Shown: positions 8,513 to 15,259 of the stretch, in pieces
Layout: each line of letters opens with the position of its first letter
Numbering within the stretch: the first letter of the stretch is position 1
Virus record (IMG/VR): IMGVR_UViG_3300047548_000159
Coordinates: 1 to 22,951 of that record
DNA from: a virus
Length of the DNA stretch: 22,951 nucleotides
Direction: 5' to 3' (one strand)
Notes under the pieces: generated by a model
Databases searched by the model: none
Told to the model about the DNA's origin: nothing
What the model saw: the letters and a program-made list of their open reading frames with translations, nothing else
Made by a program: the position numbers and the translations under genes

Positions 8513-9784
8513 ATGAATATTTCTAAAGCACATTGGGAATCTGAAGGAAATAATTTACGTCTCTCAATGCCTATTGCAAAGGTAGACGTTGAGCGTAGAG
8601 TTGTTTCTGGATTTGCTACTCTAGACAATATAGATCGCCAAGGCGACATTGTTCCATCTGAGGCAAGCATGAAGGCTTTTGATAAGTTTCGTGGAAATAT
8701 TCGTGAAATGCACGATGATAAGAAAGCGGTGGGCAAACTAGTTTCTTTCAAGGAAGACTCCTTCTATGATCAAGAAACTGGAAAAATATATAAAGGCGTC
8801 TTTGTTTCTGCTTATGTAAGCAAGGGTGCTCAAGATACTTGGGAAAAAGTTCTTGATGGAACACTCACAGGCTTTTCAATAGGCGGCAGCGTAAAGGATT
8901 ATGAGGATACATACAACGAAGACATGGATAAGTCAGTAAGAATAATTAAGGAATACGACCTATTTGAACTTTCTCTTGTTGATAATCCTGCTAATCAGTA
9001 TGCAAATGTTATTTCTATTGAGAAGGGTCATACTGGAGGGTATCTTTCCAAGGCTCTCATTGAGAACGTATTCTGGTGCAGCGAGGACGATATTGTCCAA
9101 CTATCTGCTGGTAGCACATCAGACTGCCCAAGATGCGATAAGAGTATGAACAATATTGGTTTCGTTGAAACTAATGACGCACAAAAGGCAGATGTAGTAA
9201 AGTCTATTCTTTCTACTGTCAAAAATGATGCAAAGGAGGTAAGCAAGATGGATAATGAAACAATTGAAACAGCCTCCACAGAAGAAGCAGCAGAAACTGT
9301 TGTAGAAGAAACTGTAGAAAAGGCTGTTGATGCAGAGACTGCTGAAGTTGAAAAGGTCACCATTGAAGTTGAAACAGAAGAAGAGGCTGCAATGGCCGAT
9401 GAGACTGAAGAAGAATCCATGGATGAAGAGGATGATGACATGGAGGATAAGGCAATGGGCGCTGGTGGCAAGGGATATGATGATGAACTTAAGCCAACAA
9501 AGTCTCTTGTTGATGAAATGCAGTCAACATTCAACATGCTTGCTGACACCATTAAGGCTCTTAATGAGAAGGTAGAAGAACTCAACAAGACGGTTTCTGG
9601 TGTAAAGCAGGAAGTTGATTCAGTAAAGAATGATTTTGGAAAGCGTGTAGATGCTGTGGAAAAGGATACCGCTTTCCGTAAGTCTGGCGATCTAGGCGAG
9701 GTCGTTCAGGAGCCAATTTTCGAAAAGGCTCAAAGATCACTATGGGGCGGTCGTTTCCTCACAAAGTCCGACCTATTCGCATAA
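8513..9784 (+). CDS. Prohead serine protease of XkdF/S78 type fused to an acidic coiled-coil scaffold
   Basis: A 423-residue protein. Residues about 15-170 are a phage maturation protease. The candidate catalytic residues are H67 (REMHD), S122 (LTGFSIGG) and E152 in FELSLVDNPAN, as in the His-Ser-Glu set of the HK97-type S78 family. Residues 189-208 hold a cysteine and a CPRC pair, a possible incomplete zinc ribbon. From about 246 onward the protein is very acidic (Glu/Asp runs to about 320), then forms a predicted coiled coil (about 335-390), then a basic and aromatic tail ending in LTKSDLFA. The C-terminal part looks like a scaffold that shapes the prohead and is cut out during maturation. 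An in-frame internal start at 9248 probably makes that part separately. It lies directly before the capsid gene, the usual order. Catalytic residues are assigned by motif only. Confidence 0.87.
   Translation: MNISKAHWESEGNNLRLSMPIAKVDVERRVVSGFATLDNIDRQGDIVPSEASMKAFDKFRGNIREMHDDKKAVGKLVSFKEDSFYDQETGKIYKGVFVSAYVSKGAQDTWEKVLDGTLTGFSIGGSVKDYEDTYNEDMDKSVRIIKEYDLFELSLVDNPANQYANVISIEKGHTGGYLSKALIENVFWCSEDDIVQLSAGSTSDCPRCDKSMNNIGFVETNDAQKADVVKSILSTVKNDAKEVSKMDNETIETASTEEAAETVVEETVEKAVDAETAEVEKVTIEVETEEEAAMADETEEESMDEEDDDMEDKAMGAGGKGYDDELKPTKSLVDEMQSTFNMLADTIKALNEKVEELNKTVSGVKQEVDSVKNDFGKRVDAVEKDTAFRKSGDLGEVVQEPIFEKAQRSLWGGRFLTKSDLFA
9248..9784 (+). CDS. Nested in-frame scaffolding protein (internal start in the protease gene)
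   Basis: ATG 9248 is in frame with the protease (its residue 246). It is preceded by AAGGAGGT at 9233-9240 with a 7-base gap, one of the strongest ribosome-binding sites in the window and placed inside a coding sequence. It would yield 178 residues: an acidic N-terminal half, a coiled coil, and a C-terminal tail that could bind the capsid protein. This mirrors lambda, where Nu3 scaffold is read from inside protease gene C. The site sits at the border between the protease/cysteine part and the acidic scaffold part, which supports a functional start. The sequence shows the site. Use of it is inferred. Confidence 0.72.
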   Translation: MDNETIETASTEEAAETVVEETVEKAVDAETAEVEKVTIEVETEEEAAMADETEEESMDEEDDDMEDKAMGAGGKGYDDELKPTKSLVDEMQSTFNMLADTIKALNEKVEELNKTVSGVKQEVDSVKNDFGKRVDAVEKDTAFRKSGDLGEVVQEPIFEKAQRSLWGGRFLTKSDLFA

Positions 9785-9800
9785 CAAATAAAGAAAATAC

Positions 9801-9808
9801 GGAGGTGA
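9801..9808 (+). promoter_or_regulatory. Near-perfect Shine-Dalgarno of the capsid gene
   Basis: GGAGGTGA is fully complementary to the 16S rRNA anti-Shine-Dalgarno core and lies 6 bases before ATG 9815. No TATAAT occurs in the 30-base gap, so the capsid gene is probably co-transcribed with the protease gene and reaches high output by strong translation. Confidence 0.75.
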
Positions 9809-9814
9809 AATACA

Positions 9815-10921
9815 ATGTCAGAAGAAATCTTGAAGAACCAGCCAAGTGAGTCAGGTGAGTATGGAGATCCTAACCCAGGTCTATATCAGGGTCAGGGCGC
9901 ATTCGCTGCTGGCGGCATTGGTGGTGTAAGTGATCCATCTGCTGGTGTATTGGGAAATATCCCAACAGCAGAGTATGGTGATACTACAGGCCCAAACGCC
10001 GTTAACCCAACAGGTGTTGCTTCAGGTCTACTCAATCCTGAGCAGGCTCGTCGCTTCATCGACTACGTTTGGGACGCAACAGTTCTCGCTAACGACGGTC
10101 GTCGTGTAACCATGCGTGCAAACACCATGGAAATCGAAAAGGTCAACGTTGGAGAGCGCGTTATTCGTGCTGCTGCACAGGCTCTTGGTGAGTACACCAA
10201 CGCTGGTGCAACTTTCACAAAGGTTGAACTAACAACCAAGAAGATTCGTTTGGACTGGGAAGTTTCAACAGAGGCATTGGAAGATAACATCGAAGGTGGT
10301 GCTCTTGAGGATCATCTCGTTCGTTTGATGACAAATGCTTTTGCAAACGATATCGAAGATTTGGCAATCAATGGTGATGGAGGCGCTGATCCATTCCTCG
10401 GAATCATGAATGGTTTCGTAAATCAGGTAACAACCAGTGGCGATGCCCACGAAGCAGTTGTAACTGTTACAAACAATGAGTGGACTCCAGAGGTAATGCA
10501 GCAGATCATCTACGCATTGCCACGCAAGTATCGTGCCCTTAAGAGTGGACTCAAGTTCTACGCAGGTACAGACACATTCGCAGGAATCGTTGCTAGCAAC
10601 GGTACACTTGCTGATGCCGTCTACACCTACGGAGCACGCGATGTCTACCTCTCTGGTGCAGACCAGACAATGGGCAACGCTCGCGTAACTCGCGTTCTTG
10701 GTGTTCCAGTTCTAGAAGTTCCTTACTACCCTGCTGATTATGTCGATTTGACATTCCCACAGAACCGTGTATGGGGCTTCCAGCGCGACATCACAGTCAA
10801 CCGTGAGTACAAGCCAAAGAAGGACACAATTGAATACACAGTATTCGTTCGCTTTGGCCTCACATGGGAAGAACTAGACGCAGTAGCATTCGCTGATGCC
10901 GCATCTGATCCTTCATCCTGA
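9815..10921 (+). CDS. Major capsid protein, HK97 fold
   Basis: A 368-residue shell protein that follows the protease-scaffold gene. The N-terminal arm of about 70 residues is Gly/Pro-rich and flexible. The region around residues 72-190 (LLNPEQARRFIDYVWDATVL, then RAAAQALGEYTNAGATFTKV, then DWEVSTEALEDNIEGGALED) has the N-arm and long-helix pattern of siphovirus HK97-type capsids. The C-terminal half carries the peripheral and axial domain strands, with VWGFQRDITVNREYKPKKD near residues 312-330. All 11 Lys codons are AAG and all 18 Arg codons are CGT or CGC, opposite to the neighbouring tail gene at 2776-6438. This is consistent with selection for high expression. A strong hairpin follows the gene. 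Confidence 0.93.
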   Translation: MSEEILKNQPSESGEYGDPNPGLYQGQGAFAAGGIGGVSDPSAGVLGNIPTAEYGDTTGPNAVNPTGVASGLLNPEQARRFIDYVWDATVLANDGRRVTMRANTMEIEKVNVGERVIRAAAQALGEYTNAGATFTKVELTTKKIRLDWEVSTEALEDNIEGGALEDHLVRLMTNAFANDIEDLAINGDGGADPFLGIMNGFVNQVTTSGDAHEAVVTVTNNEWTPEVMQQIIYALPRKYRALKSGLKFYAGTDTFAGIVASNGTLADAVYTYGARDVYLSGADQTMGNARVTRVLGVPVLEVPYYPADYVDLTFPQNRVWGFQRDITVNREYKPKKDTIEYTVFVRFGLTWEELDAVAFADAASDPSS

Positions 10922-10941
10922 TAATTAAATACAGTGTTTGT

Positions 10942-10970
10942 TGGGGAGTAGGTTTCGTGCCTACTCCCCA
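10942..10970 (+). terminator. Strong hairpin after the capsid gene
   Basis: TGGGGAGTAGG (10942-10952) pairs perfectly over 11 bases with CCTACTCCCCA (10960-10970) around a 7-base loop (TTTCGTG). No T run follows, so it may be a tail-less terminator of the kind proposed in Actinobacteria, or a 3' end that protects the abundant capsid mRNA. A promoter motif starts 11 bases downstream. Confidence 0.6.
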
Positions 10971-10981
10971 CAAGCATATTC

Positions 10982-10990
10982 TGATATAAT
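10982..10990 (+). promoter_or_regulatory. Extended -10 promoter TGATATAAT for the connector operon
   Basis: TGA plus TATAAT at 10985-10990, with no clear -35. Transcription near 10997 would include the GAGGAAAGG ribosome-binding site (10997-11005) ahead of ATG 11013. It appears to serve the five overlapping or adjacent genes 11013-14080. Confidence 0.58.
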
Positions 10991-11012
10991 TGCAATGAGG
11001 AAAGGTATAAAT

Positions 11013-11474
11013 ATGTCAGATTTTTCAAAAATGACCGTTGCTAAACTTAAGGAATATGCCGAAGAAAATGGCATTGATCTAGGTTCTGCAAAGACCAAGA
11101 CAGCAATGATTTCTGTGCTTACAGATACTAGTTCAAACATATCTTTAGCAGAGCAACCATCAGAAAATGTTATCGGATCAAATAAGATTGTTACAGAGAA
11201 GAGAACTCCTGTATCGAATACAAGGCCAAATGAAGATGGAGTTATGACTGTAGGTTCAGCGGATAATTTTAAGAACAAAGAGTTTAAAGTAGATACTGAA
11301 ACACCAGTTGGAAAGTTGGCTGTATATTCTGAAAAGAATATGAACTGGGTTGGTGTTGGAGTAGTTAAAAAAGGATATAATATCGTCACAAAGGAGGCAG
11401 CCGACAAATGGCTTACCCGCAAGGGTATTCGTGAGGCTACAGCAGAAGAAGTAGCAAGCCATTACGGTTTGTAA
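11013..11474 (+). CDS. Small post-capsid protein with SAP/Rho-N-like N-terminus, role unknown
   Basis: A 153-residue protein directly downstream of the capsid gene. The start ATG 11013 is chosen because GAGGAAAGG stands 7 bases before it. A TTG at 10938 is in frame but would run through the hairpin and the promoter. Residues about 2-40 (FSKMTVAKLKEYAEENGI) resemble the helix-extended-helix of SAP, LEM or Rho N-terminal domains, which bind nucleic acid or serve as small docking modules. The middle (about 45-80) is polar. The C-terminus (about 90-153) has a beta-rich part and a KWLTRKGIREATAEEVASHYG helix often seen in phage head-associated proteins. It could be a capsid accessory or a connector subunit. 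Similarity is by eye and the function is not established. Confidence 0.6.
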   Translation: MSDFSKMTVAKLKEYAEENGIDLGSAKTKTAMISVLTDTSSNISLAEQPSENVIGSNKIVTEKRTPVSNTRPNEDGVMTVGSADNFKNKEFKVDTETPVGKLAVYSEKNMNWVGVGVVKKGYNIVTKEAADKWLTRKGIREATAEEVASHYGL

Positions 11475-11477
11475 AAC

Positions 11478-12434
11478 ATGAATATACTTAGGCAGACCCC
11501 ATTTCCATTGGAAGTATCATATAGTGATTTAACCCCAAACACTGACTATGCGTTAGAAATATATGACGATCACACTGAGTTACAACTTTCTGTAACAGTT
11601 ACTTCTGATGGAAGTGGGGTTATCTCTTACGAATTGCCAACAGTATTTGAGAAATACGACGAGACATATTCACTATATATCTACAACCTAGACGTTAATG
11701 ATGAGCCAGAGGAGACAGTTGTTATAGATAACTTGTATATCTATAGACCATATGTTAATCCACTGACGCTGGCCGATCTTGATTGTGACGAAGAAGAATA
11801 CACAAATTTAGAAAGAACTGCAAGACAAATTATTGACACTCTTGTCGGTGGATTTTATTATACAAGGGGAGAGATTGAGGCTTCTGGTCTAGGAGCAGAC
11901 TATCTTCCATTGTCAAAGAGAGCAAACAAGATTAATGCAGTATATGAAAATAATGTCAAGGTTTACGATAGAATTGATCCTATAGATGGTCAATATACTT
12001 ATGTTCTATCTCCAGATAAAACTGCTATGACAATTCAGGTGAACGGAGAATATAACAGGCTTCAGTCAAAGCAAGTAAGGCTTCCCTTGGCCGCTTCAGA
12101 TTCCTTTATGTTTTATGGAGATGACTACGATGCAGTTCAGGCTCTTACTGAGATTAAGGGTGCAGCAATGTTTCCAAAAGATTGGGACTATATAGTCTAT
12201 GGTGAATGGGGATGGCCAGTTGTTCCTCAAGATATCAAAGATGCTACAAGAATGCTAATTAATGATATGAAGTGTGGAAAATTATCATATGTTCAGAAGT
12301 ATGTAACAGAATATGAGACTGATCAGTTTAGGGTTAAGTATAGCGATCTATCACTTAAGGGAACAGGGAATCTTCTAGTAGATAAGATTTTGGAGAACTA
12401 CTCCGTTCCTATCTACCGCTTGGGAGTTCTGTAA
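11478..12434 (+). CDS. Head-tail adaptor (connector) with an N-terminal Ig/FN3-like domain
   Basis: A 318-residue protein. About residues 1-95 form an alternating beta pattern like an Ig or fibronectin type III fold (SYSDLTPNTDYALEIYDD, SDGSGVISYELP). About residues 96-318 look like a gp6/gp15-type adaptor. The C-terminal portion has the typical WPVVPQDIKDATRMLINDM helix, then the segment GTGNLLVDKILENY. Adaptors of this kind form the ring beneath the portal, usually in 100-200 residues, so the N-terminal domain is an addition. Such domains decorate virion surfaces and may bind carbohydrate weakly. It starts 3 bases after the preceding stop with no good ribosome-binding site, so translation is probably coupled. 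The downstream gene overlaps it (TAATG). The adaptor call rests on order plus the C-terminal pattern. Confidence 0.65.
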   Translation: MNILRQTPFPLEVSYSDLTPNTDYALEIYDDHTELQLSVTVTSDGSGVISYELPTVFEKYDETYSLYIYNLDVNDEPEETVVIDNLYIYRPYVNPLTLADLDCDEEEYTNLERTARQIIDTLVGGFYYTRGEIEASGLGADYLPLSKRANKINAVYENNVKVYDRIDPIDGQYTYVLSPDKTAMTIQVNGEYNRLQSKQVRLPLAASDSFMFYGDDYDAVQALTEIKGAAMFPKDWDYIVYGEWGWPVVPQDIKDATRMLINDMKCGKLSYVQKYVTEYETDQFRVKYSDLSLKGTGNLLVDKILENYSVPIYRLGVL

Positions 12435-12883
12435 TGAACCTCTGTTATGATAATTTGTTTTCCATGAAAATGGACATATATTATTCTACAGAACAGCAAG
12501 ACCGATTTGGCAAGGAAGTAAAAGAATGGACCTTAGATAGAACTGTAAATGGATACGCAGAGATCCTTGGTGCAGTAGATAAGGATGGACTAAAAAATAA
12601 CGTATTCTTTGAATACGAGGGAAAACTTATTGGTAGAACAAAAGAAGATCCAAGAACATCTATGCAAGGAATAAATTATCCAATAACAAGCATACTTATT
12701 ACTAATATAGTGGATGCAAAGACTGGAACAGAGTTCTACACAGAGTCCTATGGAGATAGGTCTGGAGAATCAACAATATTTGAAATAATGGCAGTAGAAC
12801 CATACGTTAATCCATGGAATGAAATAGAATATTACAAGATACTATTTAATAGATCTGATCGTCAAGTGATGCCCAATGATTAA
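12434..12883 (+). CDS. Probable head-closure (head-tail joining) protein
   Basis: A 149-residue, beta-rich protein beginning at a TAATG overlap with the adaptor gene. It lies second in the connector operon, where SPP1 gp16-like head-closure (stopper) proteins are normally found. The opening KMDIYYSTEQQDRFGKEVK followed by beta strands and an acidic loop (SYGDRSGESTIF, about 107-118) fits a small beta barrel with a long loop. No enzymatic motif is visible. The assignment is mostly from gene order. It overlaps the next gene by 8 bases, so the operon is tightly coupled. Confidence 0.5.
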   Translation: MNLCYDNLFSMKMDIYYSTEQQDRFGKEVKEWTLDRTVNGYAEILGAVDKDGLKNNVFFEYEGKLIGRTKEDPRTSMQGINYPITSILITNIVDAKTGTEFYTESYGDRSGESTIFEIMAVEPYVNPWNEIEYYKILFNRSDRQVMPND

Positions 12884-13547
12884 TACTAGAATAAGAAATA
12901 AAGAACTTGATAAAATACTTAACAATGCAGTTTACTATTCTAATGGATTTCTACAGGGGGTAGAACTGAGCAGGCTTGAGTTCAATAGGATACTTGGCGG
13001 TTATACAGCAGAAGCACTTGGACAATATATTGACTCAAAAGCAAGAATGAATCCAGAATCTCTTCATCATGTTTATGAGTGGGGGCAGGCAGGAAATAGT
13101 GGGGCAAGACTTTTTAAGTTTAACGTCAAAGCCACGAACACACTAATAAATTTTGACGGAAAGTTTCTGCAATCAAGATCTACTCCACCAAACTCAGACA
13201 GCGTTTTCTCTAACAAGGCTAGAGTAATGGAAAATAAAATATCTGTAACAGTTTCTCCCCGAGTGTCACCAGTCTTGGCATTTGAAGATGAGGGAGAAAC
13301 AGTGTTTACTACGCAATCAGTTTTCATAGAAAATCCAGGTGGTGATGCAGTAGCAGGATCGTTCGGCAGAGTAGTTGATGAATTTTTTGATGTATACTTT
13401 ACTGCATCAATATTTAACCAATTGCTCAAAAGCCTTCAGGCACCAAAAGAGTTTTCTAGATATTTTTCGCAGGGAGCAAAACAGGGCAAAGGTATAGGCG
13501 TAACGGCAGGAAGAAAGTATCTTTTATCTAAGGGGATAGAATTCTAA
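12876..13547 (+). CDS. Probable neck or tail-completion protein, HK97 gp10-like position
   Basis: A 223-residue protein that overlaps both neighbours. The first third is helical. Residues about 48-71 (LGQYIDSKARMNPESLHHVY, then EWG) carry the HVYEWG-type segment seen in gp10-like neck proteins of siphoviruses, after which long strands (MENKISVTVSPRVSPVLAF) predict a beta sandwich. The C-terminal quarter is helical and basic. Its place between the head-closure and tail-terminator candidates agrees with a neck (Ne1) role at the head-tail junction. Evidence is pattern and synteny only. It could also be a minor tail protein. Confidence 0.5.
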   Translation: MINTRIRNKELDKILNNAVYYSNGFLQGVELSRLEFNRILGGYTAEALGQYIDSKARMNPESLHHVYEWGQAGNSGARLFKFNVKATNTLINFDGKFLQSRSTPPNSDSVFSNKARVMENKISVTVSPRVSPVLAFEDEGETVFTTQSVFIENPGGDAVAGSFGRVVDEFFDVYFTASIFNQLLKSLQAPKEFSRYFSQGAKQGKGIGVTAGRKYLLSKGIEF

Positions 13548-14080
13548 TGGCTTTTTCTGATTTTGGCATAGCACCTCTTGCTGTAAATGGATATTTATGG
13601 GATACAATGAAGGCAATAGAGCCAACACTGTCTAATTCCAGAAACTATGGTCAAACTGTTCCTATTTTCCCATTAGGAGACGCGGCATCTGGTAAAAAAT
13701 CTTGGGAAAATAAAACATATCTTATATATGACAGAATGTTCAAACCAATGAAAGATCCTTTCTATCAAGTAAAGTGTGAAGAGTTAAGATATCATCTTAA
13801 AGCAAAAGAAGATGACACCTTCATTTGGGGTTCTGTTCTACAGCAAATTCTTGATAGGCAAGACGATGCTGGCAAGGATGTAAATCAATGGATTAGAGAA
13901 AATGGTGGAAGTGAAACTTATCCAATATATTTTCACAGCATAAGGGTTTATCAAGTTTCCTCTAGCATTGCTACTGAAAAAGAGAATCTTCGTGACTTCA
14001 GCGTCAGGCCATTCTATATAACAGAATTCATTTTTGATCTTAAATATCATTATACAAAGTCCATTGAAGAATACTTGTAA
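13547..14080 (+). CDS. Probable tail terminator protein
   Basis: A 177-residue protein starting at a TAATG overlap and ending the connector operon immediately before the tail-tube gene, the usual slot of the tail terminator that caps the tube and joins it to the head. The sequence mixes helices and strands, with IYFHSIRVYQVSSSIA near residues 126-141 and a strand-rich C-terminus (RPFYITEFIFDLKYHY). Tail terminators are commonly 130-200 residues, so the length fits. No diagnostic motif is visible, so the name rests on position. The alternative is a minor tail or neck subunit. Confidence 0.45.
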   Translation: MAFSDFGIAPLAVNGYLWDTMKAIEPTLSNSRNYGQTVPIFPLGDAASGKKSWENKTYLIYDRMFKPMKDPFYQVKCEELRYHLKAKEDDTFIWGSVLQQILDRQDDAGKDVNQWIRENGGSETYPIYFHSIRVYQVSSSIATEKENLRDFSVRPFYITEFIFDLKYHYTKSIEEYL

Positions 14081-14089
14081 AAAATACGG

Positions 14090-14095
14090 TATAAT
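14090..14095 (+). promoter_or_regulatory. TATAAT motif upstream of the tail-tube gene
   Basis: Consensus TATAAT preceded by CGG rather than TGn, 10 bases after the previous stop. Transcription near 14102 would give a leader of about 50 bases that contains a hairpin and the GAGGTGA ribosome-binding site. No good -35 is visible (TTGAAG at 14064 is 20 bases away). Confidence 0.45.
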
Positions 14096-14113
14096 TAATA
14101 CTGAGGAAACGCC

Positions 14114-14134
14114 CCATAGTTAAATAAACTATGG
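14114..14134 (+). promoter_or_regulatory. Hairpin in the leader of the tail-tube mRNA
   Basis: CCATAGTT (14114-14121) pairs perfectly with AACTATGG (14127-14134) around AAATA. The 3' arm holds a false in-frame ATG (14131) and ends 4 bases before the true ribosome-binding site AGAGGTGA (14139-14146). It could stabilise the mRNA 5' end and keep ribosomes off the false start. Confidence 0.55.
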
Positions 14135-14151
14135 AAACAGAGGTGAAAAGT

Positions 14152-14832
14152 ATGGCATATACACGCGGAGATTCCAAGAATATCATCGTTGGCGCAGCCG
14201 CTATGTTCGTTTCAACAGGCGCTGAGTTCGATCCAGATACCGTTGTCTTCCCAGACTTCGTTGAGGACACTCAGTACATTGACACTCTCACTGATTCAGC
14301 AGAGGGTCAGGCTCTTGTTCGCAACATCGGTTACACCATGAATGGTCTTGAACTACAGTTCCAGCCAGATTTTGGTGAGGTTCAGGTTGATCAGTTGCTT
14401 GACGTTGCAAAGTTGTACAAGCAGGGTATGCAGGTTAATCTTGCTACAGCATTCGCTGAAGCAACCTTAGAAAACCTTCTTGTCGCTATTGCAGCACCAA
14501 CAGGTGACTACGATGCAAGCGTCACATTGGATAGCCCAATGGACACAGGAACAGTTTCTCAGGCATCAACACTTGAACTAACTTCAGGCGCTATTGGTGA
14601 ATGTCCAGTAGAAAGAGGTCTAGTTGCAGTAGGACCAGGCACAGGCGATTGTGATGCAACTCAGTACATTGAGCGCATCTACGTTGCTTACCGTGCTTTG
14701 TCGATTGACAATGTTACAGTATCTGCAAAGCGTGATGAGCCCTCAATGTTTGAGGTTTCATTCCGTTTGCTTCCTGCTAACAACGGTTCATACGGAAAGA
14801 TCGTTGATCGCACTGTAAACAGCACTACCTGA
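14152..14832 (+). CDS. Major tail tube protein
   Basis: A 226-residue protein that would polymerise as hexameric rings into the tail tube. The start ATG 14152 is preferred over the in-frame ATG 14131 because AGAGGTGA lies 5 bases before it, while 14131 is buried in a hairpin. Segments typical of actinophage tube proteins are GYTMNGLELQFQPDFGEVQV and DQLLDVAKLYKQGMQV near residues 60-95, followed by AFAEATLENLLVA (about 101-113). About residues 120-160 are Ala/Thr/Ser-rich. The gene favours CGN for Arg and AAG for Lys, as in the capsid gene, and is followed by a strong terminator. No sheath gene lies beside it, which supports a non-contractile tail. Confidence 0.88.
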   Translation: MAYTRGDSKNIIVGAAAMFVSTGAEFDPDTVVFPDFVEDTQYIDTLTDSAEGQALVRNIGYTMNGLELQFQPDFGEVQVDQLLDVAKLYKQGMQVNLATAFAEATLENLLVAIAAPTGDYDASVTLDSPMDTGTVSQASTLELTSGAIGECPVERGLVAVGPGTGDCDATQYIERIYVAYRALSIDNVTVSAKRDEPSMFEVSFRLLPANNGSYGKIVDRTVNSTT

Positions 14833-14857
14833 TAGCACCACAACTTAATAGGCAATT

Positions 14858-14879
14858 GCCCCGCTTCGGCGGGGCTTTT
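14858..14879 (+). terminator. Intrinsic terminator after the tail-tube gene
   Basis: GCCCCGC (14858-14864), a TTCG tetraloop, GCGGGGC (14869-14875) and then TTTT. This is a textbook rho-independent terminator with an extra-stable UUCG loop. It ends 7 bases before the next promoter motif. Confidence 0.9.
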
Positions 14880-14886
14880 GTCATTC

Positions 14887-14895
14887 TGCTATAAT
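14887..14895 (+). promoter_or_regulatory. Extended -10 promoter TGCTATAAT for the chaperone genes
   Basis: TGC plus TATAAT at 14890-14895. The -35 position would fall inside the terminator stem, so promoter activity must rest on the extended -10. Transcription near 14902 gives a leader of about 22 bases with GAAAGGA ahead of ATG 14924. Confidence 0.62.
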
Positions 14896-14923
14896 TGTTT
14901 CACCTACTATTGAAAGGAATACA

Positions 14924-15259
14924 ATGCCAACACAAGTATATGAAGAGTCAGAAATTGAACTCATTGATAAGACCAAGGTCAAGATGCGACCACTAAAGAT
15001 TTCTCTCCTTCGTGAGTTTATGAAGAAGTTTGAGGGAATTGCCAAGGTAGCAGATGATAACGATAAGTCAATGGACATCCTTATTGATTGCGTTCAGATT
15101 GCTATGAAGCAGTATGCTCCAGACTTGGCCACTGATCGTGAAAAGTTGGAAGATAATATTGATCTTCCTAGTGTGTATAAGGTTATTGAAGCAGCATCTG
15201 GAATTAAGTTTGATGACGAGGGAAACGCGAGAGCGGCGGGGATTCGTGGTCTGAACTAG
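14924..15259 (+). CDS. Tail assembly chaperone G (unshifted product)
   Basis: A 111-residue acidic, helical protein placed between the tail tube and the tape measure. In lambda-like phages this gene makes a chaperone that coats the tape measure and recruits tube subunits, and it is absent from the mature virion. The helical core (about 22-75, KISLLREFMKKFEGIAKVAD) and acidic C-terminal part fit the actinophage G family. The last ten codons after GGGAAAC are unusually GC-rich (GCG AGA GCG GCG GGG), unlike the rest of the gene. This matches their use as part of a frameshift signal. Confidence 0.82.
   Translation: MPTQVYEESEIELIDKTKVKMRPLKISLLREFMKKFEGIAKVADDNDKSMDILIDCVQIAMKQYAPDLATDREKLEDNIDLPSVYKVIEAASGIKFDDEGNARAAGIRGLN

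Noticed and set aside
9327-9575. 82-residue + strand frame overlapping the scaffold region
   Set aside because: The out-of-frame reading of Glu/Ala-rich codons gives a Lys/Arg/Leu/Met-rich product with no motif. The in-frame scaffold explains the sequence.
9028-9588. 186-residue open frame on the minus strand inside the protease gene
   Set aside because: Its Ser-rich, low-complexity translation mirrors the Glu-rich scaffold codons (GAA and GAG read backwards). No ribosome-binding site or known motif, and all real genes are on the + strand.
10938-11012. TTG start extending the post-capsid protein to 178 residues
   Set aside because: The extra 25 codons run through a perfect hairpin and a promoter motif. 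ATG 11013 has a clear ribosome-binding site.
14131-14151. ATG extending the tail-tube protein by seven residues
   Set aside because: It lies in the arm of a hairpin without its own ribosome-binding site, while AGAGGTGA is correctly placed for ATG 14152.
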